Shown piece by piece: positions 1 to 8,864 of a DNA stretch of 41,578 nucleotides (position 1 is its first letter; each line of letters opens with the position of its first letter). Origin of the DNA: Hyphomicrobiaceae bacterium. Its GTDB lineage: Bacteria; Pseudomonadota; Alphaproteobacteria; Rhizobiales; Hyphomicrobiaceae. Position numbers and translations under genes: made by a program. The stretch spans positions 1 to 41,578 of the forward strand of contig JAGRKS010000057.1 of NCBI GenBank assembly GCA_020442185.1, read 5' to 3'. A model generated the notes under the pieces. It was not told the origin of the DNA. It did no database searches and saw only the letters and a program-made list of their open reading frames with translations.

Positions 1-3000
1 CGCTGACGTCAACGCTCACCACATCGGCGTCGTCGTTCGTCAAGTTGCCGAGCGGCGTCGACACCGGCGCGTCGTTCACAGGTGAAACCGAAATATCGAC
101 GTTTGCCGTGTCGGTCTGGCTGTTACCGTCGGACAGCGTATAGGTCAGCGTCGGCACGGGGCCGTTATAGTTTGCCGCTGGCGCGAACGTGAGATCGCCA
201 TTGGACTGCAAGGTGATCACGCCGATGGCCTGGCCGGTTCCCGTCACCATCGCCGTAGGTGCGCCAAGCGTCAGGACGTCGGGCGAACCGTCGCCGTTCC
301 AATCGATGGTTGCCGAGACGATCGTCAGCGGATCGCTGTCGGGATCGCTGTCGATGCCGTTCGCGGTAATGATGTTGGTAACAAGTGGCGTATCCTCGTT
401 GGTCGATAGCACGTCGTCGACCGCGACCGGCGGTTCATTGGCGTCGCGGTAGTCGAGATCATTCACGAGCGGCACAGCACCAGCGCCGTTCGCGGCGGTG
501 TCATTGTCGGTGTCGGCGAGGTTGAAGGTTGTGCCGCTGAGGTTCTCGTCGTTGACGTCGAAGCCGTCGGTGACGCTGGCGCCCTCGAAGATATCGAGGA
601 GGCCGTCGCCGTCGGTGTCGGTGGTCGAGGTGATGGAGGTGGGCGCGCCGTCGCCGCGCTCGGCGATGTCGGCGGTGCCGTCGTTGTCGCTGTCGACATC
701 GAGATAATCGACCGCGTCGGCGCCGTCGGTGTCGATCGGCGTCAGGCCGTTGGAGCCCATCGGTCCGGTCGTGGGAGTCGCGTCATACGCATCGTCGAGG
801 CCATCGCCGTCCGTGTCGACACCGGAAGGCGCGATGTAGCCATCGGTCGTCTGGGCTTCGACGTTGTCGGTGATGCCGTCGTTATCCGAATCGATGTCGA
901 GGTGGTTTGAAACACCATCAGAATCACTATCGACGGATTGGAGCGACTGGATCGTATAGGTGATTGGAAACGTCGTGAACGTGAACGTTGTCACTTGGTC
1001 GAGCGGCGCTATGACATCGGTTCCGAAAACAAGAAAACTGCTGACACCTGCATTGAACGTAAACGTGCCGAAGTAGTTATCCTCAACAGTGCTCGCAGGA
1101 TTTAGGAGCACCGGGCTGACTGCGCCAGCTGAAATCAGACCAGAAAAAGTGACCGTCTCGTTGGTTGCCGCGGTGGCGGCGGCCTCACCAGCCGCATCCA
1201 GAGAATAGGATACCAGGGCATCGAGACCATTTGCGTTCCCTAGGCCACCCCAACTGCCCGCCTGATCAATCGCTAGAGCGTCAACGAACTGGTTGGGATC
1301 AAAATTGTCAAGATCGATGAATTGAAGTCCCTGGATCAGGACAGCACCAGCCGGCGATGTCGCCGTAATTCGAATGGATTCCGCGGCCCCAGAGCTACTG
1401 TTCGTCGTGACCGAGTTGCCACTGATTGTTGCGCCAAAGTTGTTCGTTATGGTGACGGTAACGTTACCATCAGTCAGAATGATGACCGGCTGGCCATTCA
1501 CCTGGGAAGCGGCGGTAGAAGCGGCGGCATCGTAGGCGAGGGTCGAAGTTACTGGGGCGGACGTTACGAGCGACATCTCGTTTGAATCGATGATGCCGTC
1601 GTTGTCATCGTCGATGTCGACACTGTCGATTACGCCGTCGCCGTCGGTGTCGAGGGTGATCACAATGGTCGAGACGGCGGTGTTCGAAGATGACGTTCCG
1701 TCGTTGACCGTGACGTTGATGGTACGGTCGGCACCAGAGGTAGAGGACGACGAGAAGCCGACGAACTCGATCGCGGTCTGGTAGTCGGCAAGAGTTGCGG
1801 AACCGGTGAGCGTGATGACACCGGTCGCCGGGTTGTAGGCGGAGGCCGTGATGCCGCCCGGCAGGGCTGCCAGAACACTGAGGAGATCGCCGGACTGGGC
1901 GTTGGTCAGCGTGATGGTCGCCGACTGGATGTTGGTGTCGTTGGCATCGGTGATACCGACGTTGACGCCGGCAATGCCGACGGGCGCGGTGTTGGTGGTG
2001 TAGGTCGTCGCGTAGCTGGTCGGCTCGGGTCCAGGGTGGCTCGACGTGATCTGGATATTGTCGAAGTAGCCGAAGTCGGACGCTTCGAGCGCGGTGGACG
2101 CAGTGATGCGTACCGTCGTGTTGGCGGAGATGAAGGCCGAGATGTCGTGCGAGAAGCTCGTGTAGGCCGTGGACGAGTTGCCGTCATATGTTGCGAGCGT
2201 CGTGAAGTTGACGCCATCGGAAGATATCTGGATGGAGACCGTCTCCGCGGTGCCGTCGAGCCCGCCATTGCGGAAGTCATAGGTGAGCGTCGCGCTGGTC
2301 TCGCCCGACAGGTCCATCGCGCGCTGGATGGTGTCGACGCCGTTGTCTGCGTCGGTTATTCGCACCGAGAGATCGCCACCATCGGATACCAAGCGAATAT
2401 CACCGGCCGATGTGCTGGTAGTCTCGCCGGTTTCGACCCAGCTTCCGGTCCAGCCGCTACCACCGGAGTAGGTGTTGGTCTCGAACGTATCGGTGATCGT
2501 CGGGCCGGCTACGACAGGACCCGCATCGGTCGTGTCGAGATCGATCTCAGGAGGCAGATCATAGGTGACGGCAATGTCGCTCAAGGCGACGGCGCCGGTC
2601 GTCACGCCCGCCGTACCGCTGACGTAGAGAACCGTCACGCGACCAACGTTGGCTCCTGTTGTCGAGGTGATCGTGAGTTGGACGGTATCACCGGGATCGC
2701 TATCGCTCGGACCGTCGATGTTGCCGTCGAACTGCTGGGAGTTGGCATTGGCGGTGATCGTATAGGTCTGATTCACGGTCGACAACGGAACCGCGGTGAT
2801 GTCGGCCCCGGACAAGAGGACACCGTTGATATCGTAGGCCTGAACTATGATGCGGTCGTCCCAGCCGCCCGAAGACGCATCGATGTTGCCGACGTTGAAA
2901 CTGACCGAATTGGCGCCGTTGGGAAGCGCGGCACTGTTGAGCACGATGTCGACAAGCTGGCCAACTGTCGTGCTCGTTGTATTGCCTTGGATCACCTGAA

Positions 3001-3958
3001 CGGTGTCGCCGGTGCCGCCATCGCCGAAACCGACGCTGTTGCCGAAAACGACCCCCGTGCCGCTGACCGTGATGCTCATCGCGTTGGTGATGCCACCGAG
3101 CGGGTAGTTGACCGTGTTGCCCTGAATGAGATTGCTCGACGTCGCCCAGTCGTGTGTTGCCGACGACGGAGTGAGCAGGCCGTTCCACTCGACCACCGCG
3201 ATCGCTTCGGCCGATATGCCACCGATCGTCGTCTCGAGTTCCCAGTCGCCGCCGAGAGCTGCTGCACCTGTAAGATCGCTCGAGGCAGCGATGTCGGCAC
3301 CGGTGATGCCGCCGAGGATCATTGCGGCTTCCAGGCCCGCATCCCCTGCCGTGTAGTCGCAACCATAGATCAGGATATCACCGTCGGCCGACAGTGCTTC
3401 CCCGATTATGGTCAGTTCGTCGAGATGTTCACCCTGCATGCTCGCTGCAGTCAGGGTTGTATTTCCCAGGTTGAGGCTGCCCTCGGTGCCATGGCTGATG
3501 ATGTGAATTGCGTCGATATTGGAGCGTCCCGCGAGGGCCTCGGCAATCTGCTCCACGCCATCGCGTTCGCCATCGAGGATGATGATCTCCGCCCCGGAAT
3601 CGATCTGCTCCAGAAACACGTCAATATCGGCAACCGAGCTATCGATGACGATGATGACCGAACCGCTCGTCGTCTCCGCCTCGACCGCCGTCACCGCGTC
3701 GGCCAACGCCTCCAGGGGGTCCTGCCCGAAACCCGTCTGCTGCGCATGCCCGACATCCCCGCCAAGGCCGAAAAACGACGCGCCTCCTGGGCCATCCGTG
3801 ACCTGTTCGGCGGTCTGGGCGGCGGCGGCATCGAATGCAATCCGCTGTTCCAAGGCGCGATAGGACAGCGATTCCTTCAGCAATGCCCTGAGCCTGGAAA
3901 CATGCTGTTCAGCATTAATTGCCACGCGCGACGAAAGGTCATTCTTCAGCTTTTTCAT
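1..3958 (-). CDS. Giant DUF4347 / cadherin-like / TSP3-repeat surface protein, 5' part (3' end outside window)
   Basis: This reading frame is open from an ATG at 3958 to the window edge, giving at least 1319 residues. I translated several stretches across it and found no stop. Residues about 36-47 carry LEQRIAFDAAAA, which resembles the LEPR-XLL-type N-terminal motif of very large secreted proteins. Residues about 95-265 match DUF4347, with IHIISHGTEGSLNLG, ILIYGCDYTAGDAG and SSDLTGAAALGGDWELE. Beta-rich modules follow, then Asp-rich thrombospondin-type-3-like repeats such as DTDGDGVIDSVDIDDDNDG and DIDSDNDGITD that should bind calcium. A cadherin/VCBS-like domain (NEDTPLVTNI, DGNSQTD, VNDAPV) lies at the distal end. 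No classical Sec signal is visible, so export probably uses the upstream secretion genes. It is inferred to be a cell-surface adhesin or matrix protein. The next upstream gene on the same strand ends 299 nt away. Confidence 0.85.
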   Translation of the reverse strand, partial: MKKLKNDLSSRVAINAEQHVSRLRALLKESLSYRALEQRIAFDAAAAQTAEQVTDGPGGASFFGLGGDVGHAQQTGFGQDPLEALADAVTAVEAETTSGSVIIVIDSSVADIDVFLEQIDSGAEIIILDGERDGVEQIAEALAGRSNIDAIHIISHGTEGSLNLGNTTLTAASMQGEHLDELTIIGEALSADGDILIYGCDYTAGDAGLEAAMILGGITGADIAASSDLTGAAALGGDWELETTIGGISAEAIAVVEWNGLLTPSSATHDWATSSNLIQGNTVNYPLGGITNAMSITVSGTGVVFGNSVGFGDGGTGDTVQVIQGNTTSTTVGQLVDIVLNSAALPNGANSVSFNVGNIDASSGGWDDRIIVQAYDINGVLLSGADITAVPLSTVNQTYTITANANSQQFDGNIDGPSDSDPGDTVQLTITSTTGANVGRVTVLYVSGTAGVTTGAVALSDIAVTYDLPPEIDLDTTDAGPVVAGPTITDTFETNTYSGGSGWTGSWVETGETTSTSAGDIRLVSDGGDLSVRITDADNGVDTIQRAMDLSGETSATLTYDFRNGGLDGTAETVSIQISSDGVNFTTLATYDGNSSTAYTSFSHDISAFISANTTVRITASTALEASDFGYFDNIQITSSHPGPEPTSYATTYTTNTAPVGIAGVNVGITDANDTNIQSATITLTNAQSGDLLSVLAALPGGITASAYNPATGVITLTGSATLADYQTAIEFVGFSSSSTSGADRTINVTVNDGTSSSNTAVSTIVITLDTDGDGVIDSVDIDDDNDGIIDSNEMSLVTSAPVTSTLAYDAAASTAASQVNGQPVIILTDGNVTVTITNNFGATISGNSVTTNSSSGAAESIRITATSPAGAVLIQGLQFIDLDNFDPNQFVDALAIDQAGSWGGLGNANGLDALVSYSLDAAGEAAATAATNETVTFSGLISAGAVSPVLLNPASTVEDNYFGTFTFNAGVSSFLVFGTDVIAPLDQVTTFTFTTFPITYTIQSLQSVDSDSDGVSNHLDIDSDNDGITDNVEAQTTDGYIAPSGVDTDGDGLDDAYDATPTTGPMGSNGLTPIDTDGADAVDYLDVDSDNDGTADIAERGDGAPTSITSTTDTDGDGLLDIFEGASVTDGFDVNDENLSGTTFNLADTDNDTAANGAGAVPLVNDLDYRDANEPPVAVDDVLSTNEDTPLVTNIITANGIDSDPDSDPLTIVSATIDWNGDGSPDVLTLGAPTAMVTGTGQAIGVITLQSNGDLTFAPAANYNGPVPTLTYTLSDGNSQTDTANVDISVSPVNDAPVSTPLGNLTNDDADVVSVDVS

Positions 3959-4257
3959 GGTGAGCCATGCTTCCCAAAGGGCAAATAGGCGCAATTCTGC
4001 CATTGCACCAGTTCCGCACAGCATCAGTCCTATACGATTACCGAATTACTAAATTTCGCCCCGTTTTCTACAATCGCAGCGATATTTTCTGTTTCCGGCA
4101 TTTCATACAAATCAAAACAGCTCAAGCAATTTGTCGAAAATTATAAACGTCCGCCAGACAATGAAACACCGGGGAACAGCCATGAAAATTCGCCAATTTC
4201 GGCCAATCCGCTCATCGGTGCCCACCCGCGAAAAAGCCCGAGCCAGACGCCTGCGGA
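3959..4257. promoter_or_regulatory. AT-richer gap before the giant surface-protein gene
   Basis: This 299-nt gap separates the M50/HlyD gene from the giant surface-protein gene. It is clearly poorer in GC than its surroundings, especially at about 4020-4150, as expected for a promoter or leader. No clean rho-independent terminator or sigma-70 box could be assigned. The giant gene may therefore have its own promoter here while still receiving read-through from the secretion genes. Confidence 0.4.
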
Positions 4258-6390
4258 CTAAAAGCCGCTTTCCCGGATAAGCACGCTGACGGCTCGCCGC
4301 CAGAGCCGGTCGGCGAAGCTCTGAGGGACGCCGCCGACGACCGCAAGTCCCCGGATCCGCAGTTCGGGCGGTGCCGCAGGCCCTTCCACCGTCAGCACCA
4401 CAGAATATTGTGCGCTGACCGGAACCGCTTTCCTCTCGAAATCCTCGCTCGTTGCAATGGGCCCGCCGTGGAGAGATGAAAGATCGTCGATCTCGAGCCT
4501 TGCAACACCACCCTCGGCAATATCCGAAACGAATAGTGGCAAACTCGTCCGCGCGCCGTCGTCGGGAATGAAACGCCCCCTGGCTCCGACCGCAATGCGC
4601 CACACGTCCTTTTCTGCCACATATCCGCGCGCCTGCAGCCGTTCAAATTGGACGATTGTGGCGATACTTTCCGTTCTGCCGACAACCCGGCCAGAATGCA
4701 GGTTTTCCGCGACCTCGACGACTTTTCCGGATATCGGCGCCTTGATGATCAGATCCTCGCGAACTTTCTCGAGTCCCCGCTGTTGTGTCCGCAACGTCGT
4801 CAACTCGCGGCGCAGCACATCGCTCTGCTCGCGATCGCTGGCATCGGCCGCAACACGCGCCAGTCTGACTTCCGTGGCACGCACCCGCGTCGCCAAAAGC
4901 CGCAATTCATGCTCGAGTTGATCGGATTTGAGAACAGCGAGCACGGCGCCTTCGGCCACGCGCGTTCCGGGCTCAACGCGGACTTCCAATATTTCGGCCG
5001 CTCGCGGTGGAAACACTTTTTGCAGCACGCTCGGCTCGATGACGACCGGCACTTCCACATCGCGCGACCATGGAACGAGCGCGGCTGCGAGAATTGCTGT
5101 CAGCCCCGTCGCGGTCACCCACGCCCGCCGCCTGCCCCGTATCGCCGGCCATCGCTTCTTCCATTCCATGATTTCCCTCCAGATGGGAACCGCCAGCAAC
5201 AGAACCAACTCCGCTACAAAAAGGAAAATGCCGAGCGCCTTGAAGAAGAACATGTAGACCAGCACGGCAATCGCGAGGAACAGCAGCAGCCTGTAGATCC
5301 ACGTGCACCAGGCATAAGCAATCAGCCAGCCCCGCACATGGCGCGGGAAGGCTTCGGGCGGCGGCTCGCCAAGACCGAACAACACCTCCCGCAAATGCCA
5401 GCGCGCCAACGCAAACGACCGCGGTTGCAGGTTCGCCACCCCGGTCAGATCGGCGAGAAGAAAATAGCCGTCGAAACGCATGAACGGGTTGAGATTGATT
5501 GCAAGGCTCATCAACCACCCTGTCGTGGCGACGATGAAAGCAACGCCCTTTACATTCCCTTCCGGCAGGAAGGTCCACGCGAAGGTTGCGACGGAGGCGA
5601 GCATCAGTTCGACCGCGACGCCGGCCGCGTCGATCGCCAGACGGTCCCGCCGTCGCCCGAGCCGCCACGCATCGGTGACGTCGGTGTAGAGCATCGGCGT
5701 CAGCATCATGAACGCCACGCCCATGGTCGGCACATGGCAACCGAGCCTGACCGCGGTGTAAGCATGGCCCAGCTCATGAAGCGACTTGACGGCGATCAGG
5801 GCCACTGCAAACGCCAGCGCGCCGTCGAGATCGAGAAACGAATGGAACGTGGCGAGAAACGCGTCCCATTGCCGCGACGCGAGGTAGAGACCCAAAATCC
5901 CAATCGTAACGATTGTCGCCGCAGCGGACCGCGAAAAGAGAAACTCTACGTAGGGCCGCGTCGCAACCAGGAAGTTCTGCGGCCTGAAAACCGGAATCTT
6001 GAAGAACAGATAGTTGTGCAGCAAACGCTGGCGCCACATCAGACGCTGACGGGCCGCCTCGCCGGAGAGCCGCCGCCAGTCACCAGCTTCGGCGCTATCG
6101 AGCAGGTTCGACTTGGCGGCGAACTCTATAAAGGCAGCGACGTCGTCCTTGCCGATGTTGCGATCGAAGGTTTCGGCCACGGCGGCCAGCAGCCTGGAAA
6201 CAGTCGCTCCAGGACGCCAGAGTGTGAGGATCTCGAATGTCGGTTGATCGATCTCGATATAGCGATGACAAACCGGGTCGTAGATCAGCCATCGCTCGGA
6301 CGTCTCGGGTTCACCGGTCGGTCGCAGGATCTTGAGATCCTGCCGCAGCATCGGCAGCGTCTCGTCCGGCACGGGCTTCGCCGCAGCCAT
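4258..6390 (-). CDS. PqqD-like / M50 site-2-protease-like / HlyD fusion membrane protein
   Basis: This protein of about 710 residues has three parts. Residues about 15-100 resemble a PqqD-like peptide-binding fold (RWLIYDPVCHRYIEIDQPT). Residues about 135-435 form a multi-helix membrane domain of the M50 type, with zinc motif HELGH at about 205-209 and NPFMRFDGYFLLADL supplying the distal Asp at about 307. Residues about 445-710 form a HlyD-like lipoyl/beta-barrel adaptor (VFPPRAAEILEVRVEPGTRV). Related proteins are annotated as putative peptide zinc metalloproteases or HlyD-family transporters. I place the start at ATG 6390, which shares one base with the TGA of the upstream gene (TGATG) and follows AGGG at good spacing. 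An ATG at 6405 would add five residues. The likely role is to recognise, clip or pass on the exported giant protein at the inner membrane. That role is inferred. Confidence 0.85.
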   Translation of the reverse strand: MAAAKPVPDETLPMLRQDLKILRPTGEPETSERWLIYDPVCHRYIEIDQPTFEILTLWRPGATVSRLLAAVAETFDRNIGKDDVAAFIEFAAKSNLLDSAEAGDWRRLSGEAARQRLMWRQRLLHNYLFFKIPVFRPQNFLVATRPYVEFLFSRSAAATIVTIGILGLYLASRQWDAFLATFHSFLDLDGALAFAVALIAVKSLHELGHAYTAVRLGCHVPTMGVAFMMLTPMLYTDVTDAWRLGRRRDRLAIDAAGVAVELMLASVATFAWTFLPEGNVKGVAFIVATTGWLMSLAINLNPFMRFDGYFLLADLTGVANLQPRSFALARWHLREVLFGLGEPPPEAFPRHVRGWLIAYAWCTWIYRLLLFLAIAVLVYMFFFKALGIFLFVAELVLLLAVPIWREIMEWKKRWPAIRGRRRAWVTATGLTAILAAALVPWSRDVEVPVVIEPSVLQKVFPPRAAEILEVRVEPGTRVAEGAVLAVLKSDQLEHELRLLATRVRATEVRLARVAADASDREQSDVLRRELTTLRTQQRGLEKVREDLIIKAPISGKVVEVAENLHSGRVVGRTESIATIVQFERLQARGYVAEKDVWRIAVGARGRFIPDDGARTSLPLFVSDIAEGGVARLEIDDLSSLHGGPIATSEDFERKAVPVSAQYSVVLTVEGPAAPPELRIRGLAVVGGVPQSFADRLWRRAVSVLIRESGF

Positions 6391-8012
6391 CACATCCCTG
6401 TCCATTGCCGTAGCTTGGCGAATGGCCGCCTGAGTAGGTAGAACCCGAGCGTCACGCGCCCACCGTAGATTTGCGCCGTGCCTCGCGCACCGAGCCGCGC
6501 CGCCGTCTCCCCGTTCGCGAAGGCCGCTGTCACGCGGAACGACAATACCGAGGCGTCGCTCAACTTCGCCTGATAGTTGGCCCGCACGACATGCGCTGGT
6601 ATGGCCGCCAGCGGACTTGAATCGAGAAGCAGCTTCACCGGGGCGCCGTTATTGAGAATGATGGCATCCGCGACCGGAACTTCGATCCGTACTTCCATCG
6701 CCGCGGGATCGGCAATTTCGAGAATGCGCTCACCGACGGTGAGGGGACGGCCTAGCAGTTCCTTCTTATCAGCAAGCACAACCAGCCCGTCACGCGGTGC
6801 CCTGAGCTCGGTCTTGGCCAGCATGTCGGCCGCGAAATTCCGCTCCGCCGTTTTCAGCGCCAGTTCGGCTCGCGCCACGCCCAGCTCGTGACGGCCCCGG
6901 TCGTCCGCGAAGGCGAGTTGCGTCGTCGTGCGCAATCGCGCCTCTGCAACGAGGACCTCCCGTTCGGCGACCTCGAGCCGGTTGCGCAACATCGTGTCGT
7001 CGAACCGCACCAGCAGCGCACCCTTCTCGACACGCTTGTTCGGCTCCACAGGAATATCGTCGATCACACCGTCGATCGGAGCAGCAACCACGAAGGGATC
7101 GCGAGCAACAACTTCGGCGGGCGCAAGCGTGGTCAAGGATACCGGCAGGAAGCCCAGCGCAGCAAAAGCCGTGACCATCGCCAGAACCGCGCGCCGCGTC
7201 GGTCGCAGGCGTCGCAACACATTGGCTTCACTACGCAACGCCGACCATGCGTGCGCGAAGGCACCGCCAAGCCGTTGGGCAACGACGAGGTCGCGCTCCT
7301 GCCATACGACTTCGCGCAACATGAGCATGCCGCCGACAATGGCGCCGCGCCGGTCCGCGAACGGCACCCATAGCGCGTGCTGGAACGGATAGCCTGAAAC
7401 GATTGTGTCGCCGGCGGTTGCGTATGCTGCAAGCTCGAACTCGCAGGGACGTGCGGTCTGCCCTTCGGCGACCAGTCGTGCCGCCGCATTCTCGAAGAAC
7501 CGGACAAGGGGCGATGTCCGGTCGATGGACGCCATGGTCGAAACCGCAACCGCGCGCAATGTTCCGCGTGCTTCCTCGACGACGACAATCTGTCTGGCGC
7601 GTACGATACGTCGCGCTTCGTTGGCGATCAGAATGGCAAGTGTCGAAAGACTATCGGCCCCCCGTGCGTCATCTTCGATCTTCAAGAGCCCGAGAAGACC
7701 AGCATCACGTTCCGCAGAACCGCCGATGTCACCAACGGTCCGCGCGTCCTCGTCCGCCGTCTCTGCGCTTCGAGCAACTGCAGCCCCCTCGGGAGGCAAC
7801 GTCTGTGCCGCGGCCCGAACTTTCCGCTCCACGGCGTCCGCGCGCACCGCTTCAGGCGCCTCACCAGCGCTCGCCGCGGCCGCTTCAATCCGCAGCCTCT
7901 CCAGCTTTGCCATCGCCGTTGTCGCGGCGGTCGGGCCGGTCGTGTTCGCTTTACCGCCACGCGGATCGATCGTTATCGCTGTCCGCGAGGCTTTGGTCGG
8001 TGGCTGCGCCAT
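6390..8012 (-). CDS. GAF-domain / HlyD-family adaptor fusion
   Basis: This protein of about 540 residues joins an Ala-rich N-terminal region (about 1-110), a GAF-like sensor domain (about 115-255, with HALWVPFADRRGAIVGGML), one transmembrane helix (about 277-296, VLAMVTAFAALGFLPVSL) and a periplasmic HlyD-type adaptor. The adaptor has the lipoyl half-motifs VAAPIDGVIDDIPVEPNKRV and LRAPRDGLVVLADKKELLG around a short coiled coil. The topology puts GAF in the cytoplasm and the adaptor in the periplasm. ATG 8012 is preferred because GAGGG lies seven bases upstream; a GTG at 8015 adds one residue. The stop overlaps the next gene as TGATG, so translation is probably coupled. The GAF ligand cannot be told from the sequence. 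Confidence 0.83.
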   Translation of the reverse strand: MAQPPTKASRTAITIDPRGGKANTTGPTAATTAMAKLERLRIEAAAASAGEAPEAVRADAVERKVRAAAQTLPPEGAAVARSAETADEDARTVGDIGGSAERDAGLLGLLKIEDDARGADSLSTLAILIANEARRIVRARQIVVVEEARGTLRAVAVSTMASIDRTSPLVRFFENAAARLVAEGQTARPCEFELAAYATAGDTIVSGYPFQHALWVPFADRRGAIVGGMLMLREVVWQERDLVVAQRLGGAFAHAWSALRSEANVLRRLRPTRRAVLAMVTAFAALGFLPVSLTTLAPAEVVARDPFVVAAPIDGVIDDIPVEPNKRVEKGALLVRFDDTMLRNRLEVAEREVLVAEARLRTTTQLAFADDRGRHELGVARAELALKTAERNFAADMLAKTELRAPRDGLVVLADKKELLGRPLTVGERILEIADPAAMEVRIEVPVADAIILNNGAPVKLLLDSSPLAAIPAHVVRANYQAKLSDASVLSFRVTAAFANGETAARLGARGTAQIYGGRVTLGFYLLRRPFAKLRQWTGM

Positions 8013-8015
8013 CAC

Positions 8016-8864
8016 CTAGCCCTCGTTGGCTGCGAAGTGTGCGGCGCCACTCATTCCCGATAGGATGCCGTCGGTTGCGACATCCTTGCCGAACGCACCG
8101 AACACCTTGACGGTTTGGCTGATGGGATCGACCGCGGCGCCGATACGTGTCACATGCGCGTCGAAGCTGCGGCGCAATTCGTCGACGACGAACGTGAAAC
8201 GATCCCCTGTCCGCAGCCAGCGCAACCAGTCCGACGGCACGATCAGCTCGATTTCCGGTGCGCTATCGTCCAGGATCTCGATGATGGGCCGTCCGGAAAC
8301 CGGGATTTCATGGACATGGATATCCAGAGAAGCGAGACGCCCTGAAAACGGCGCCAGAATGCGGCAGTCGTTGGCGCGTGCCTTGAGCGCGGCAACTTCA
8401 CCGGCCGCCTTGTCGACACGAGCGCGCGAAATCTCGACCTCGTGCTTTCCGATGGCGCGATGCTGGTTCAGCACGAGATTGTTGTCGAGCGACAGCTCCA
8501 TTTCGCGCCGCTGCGCGTCCGATGCCGCGATCTCCGCCTCGTAGCGGCGACAATCGAATGCCACGAGCAGATCTCCGGCGGCGAAGCGGTCTCCCTCCTT
8601 CAGCGGCAACTCGGAGACCCGTGCGAGAAGATCCGTGGCAATCGTCGCCTTGTGCACAGGACGGATAACGCCCCGCGCGGGAAGATCCAGCCGGTCGCTC
8701 TCTGACGCCAACGCCGCCACGGGCGCAACGACACATGCGAGACCAGCGCAGAAGAATACCCGACCAAGAACGAAACGCAGCCCCGCGCGCCACGTGATCC
8801 GTCGCGGCCGGCCCGGCGCATCGCTCTCAATAACGGACGTAGGTCGCTGTCTTGGCCGCACCAC
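8016..8864 (-). CDS. HlyD/RND-type periplasmic adaptor subunit
   Basis: This is a membrane-fusion protein of about 282 residues. An N-terminal hydrophobic segment (LRFVLGRVFFCAGLACVVAPVAAL, quoted in part: FFCAGLACVVAPVAAL) acts as signal or anchor. A lipoyl domain with a short alpha hairpin and a beta-barrel follows (DLPARGVIRPVHKATIATDL, CRILAPFSGRLASLDIHVHE). The product should bridge the inner-membrane parts to the TolC-like protein encoded just upstream. A GTG at 8864 is chosen because AGGAG lies five bases upstream. A TTG at 8879 would add five residues. The gene overlaps the 3' end of the TolC-like gene by 38 nt and ends next to the GAF-HlyD gene, which supports a tight operon. Confidence 0.85.
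   Translation of the reverse strand: MVRPRQRPTSVIESDAPGRPRRITWRAGLRFVLGRVFFCAGLACVVAPVAALASESDRLDLPARGVIRPVHKATIATDLLARVSELPLKEGDRFAAGDLLVAFDCRRYEAEIAASDAQRREMELSLDNNLVLNQHRAIGKHEVEISRARVDKAAGEVAALKARANDCRILAPFSGRLASLDIHVHEIPVSGRPIIEILDDSAPEIELIVPSDWLRWLRTGDRFTFVVDELRRSFDAHVTRIGAAVDPISQTVKVFGAFGKDVATDGILSGMSGAAHFAANEG

Noticed and set aside
2036..3988. Plus-strand open frame of about 650 codons
   Set aside because: It lies antisense to the DUF4347 protein, has no recognisable domain, and arises from the high-GC codon pattern of the real gene.
4648..6441. Plus-strand open frame of about 597 codons
   Set aside because: It is antisense to the PqqD/M50/HlyD gene, whose motifs are clear; its Arg/Gln/His-rich product resembles no protein.
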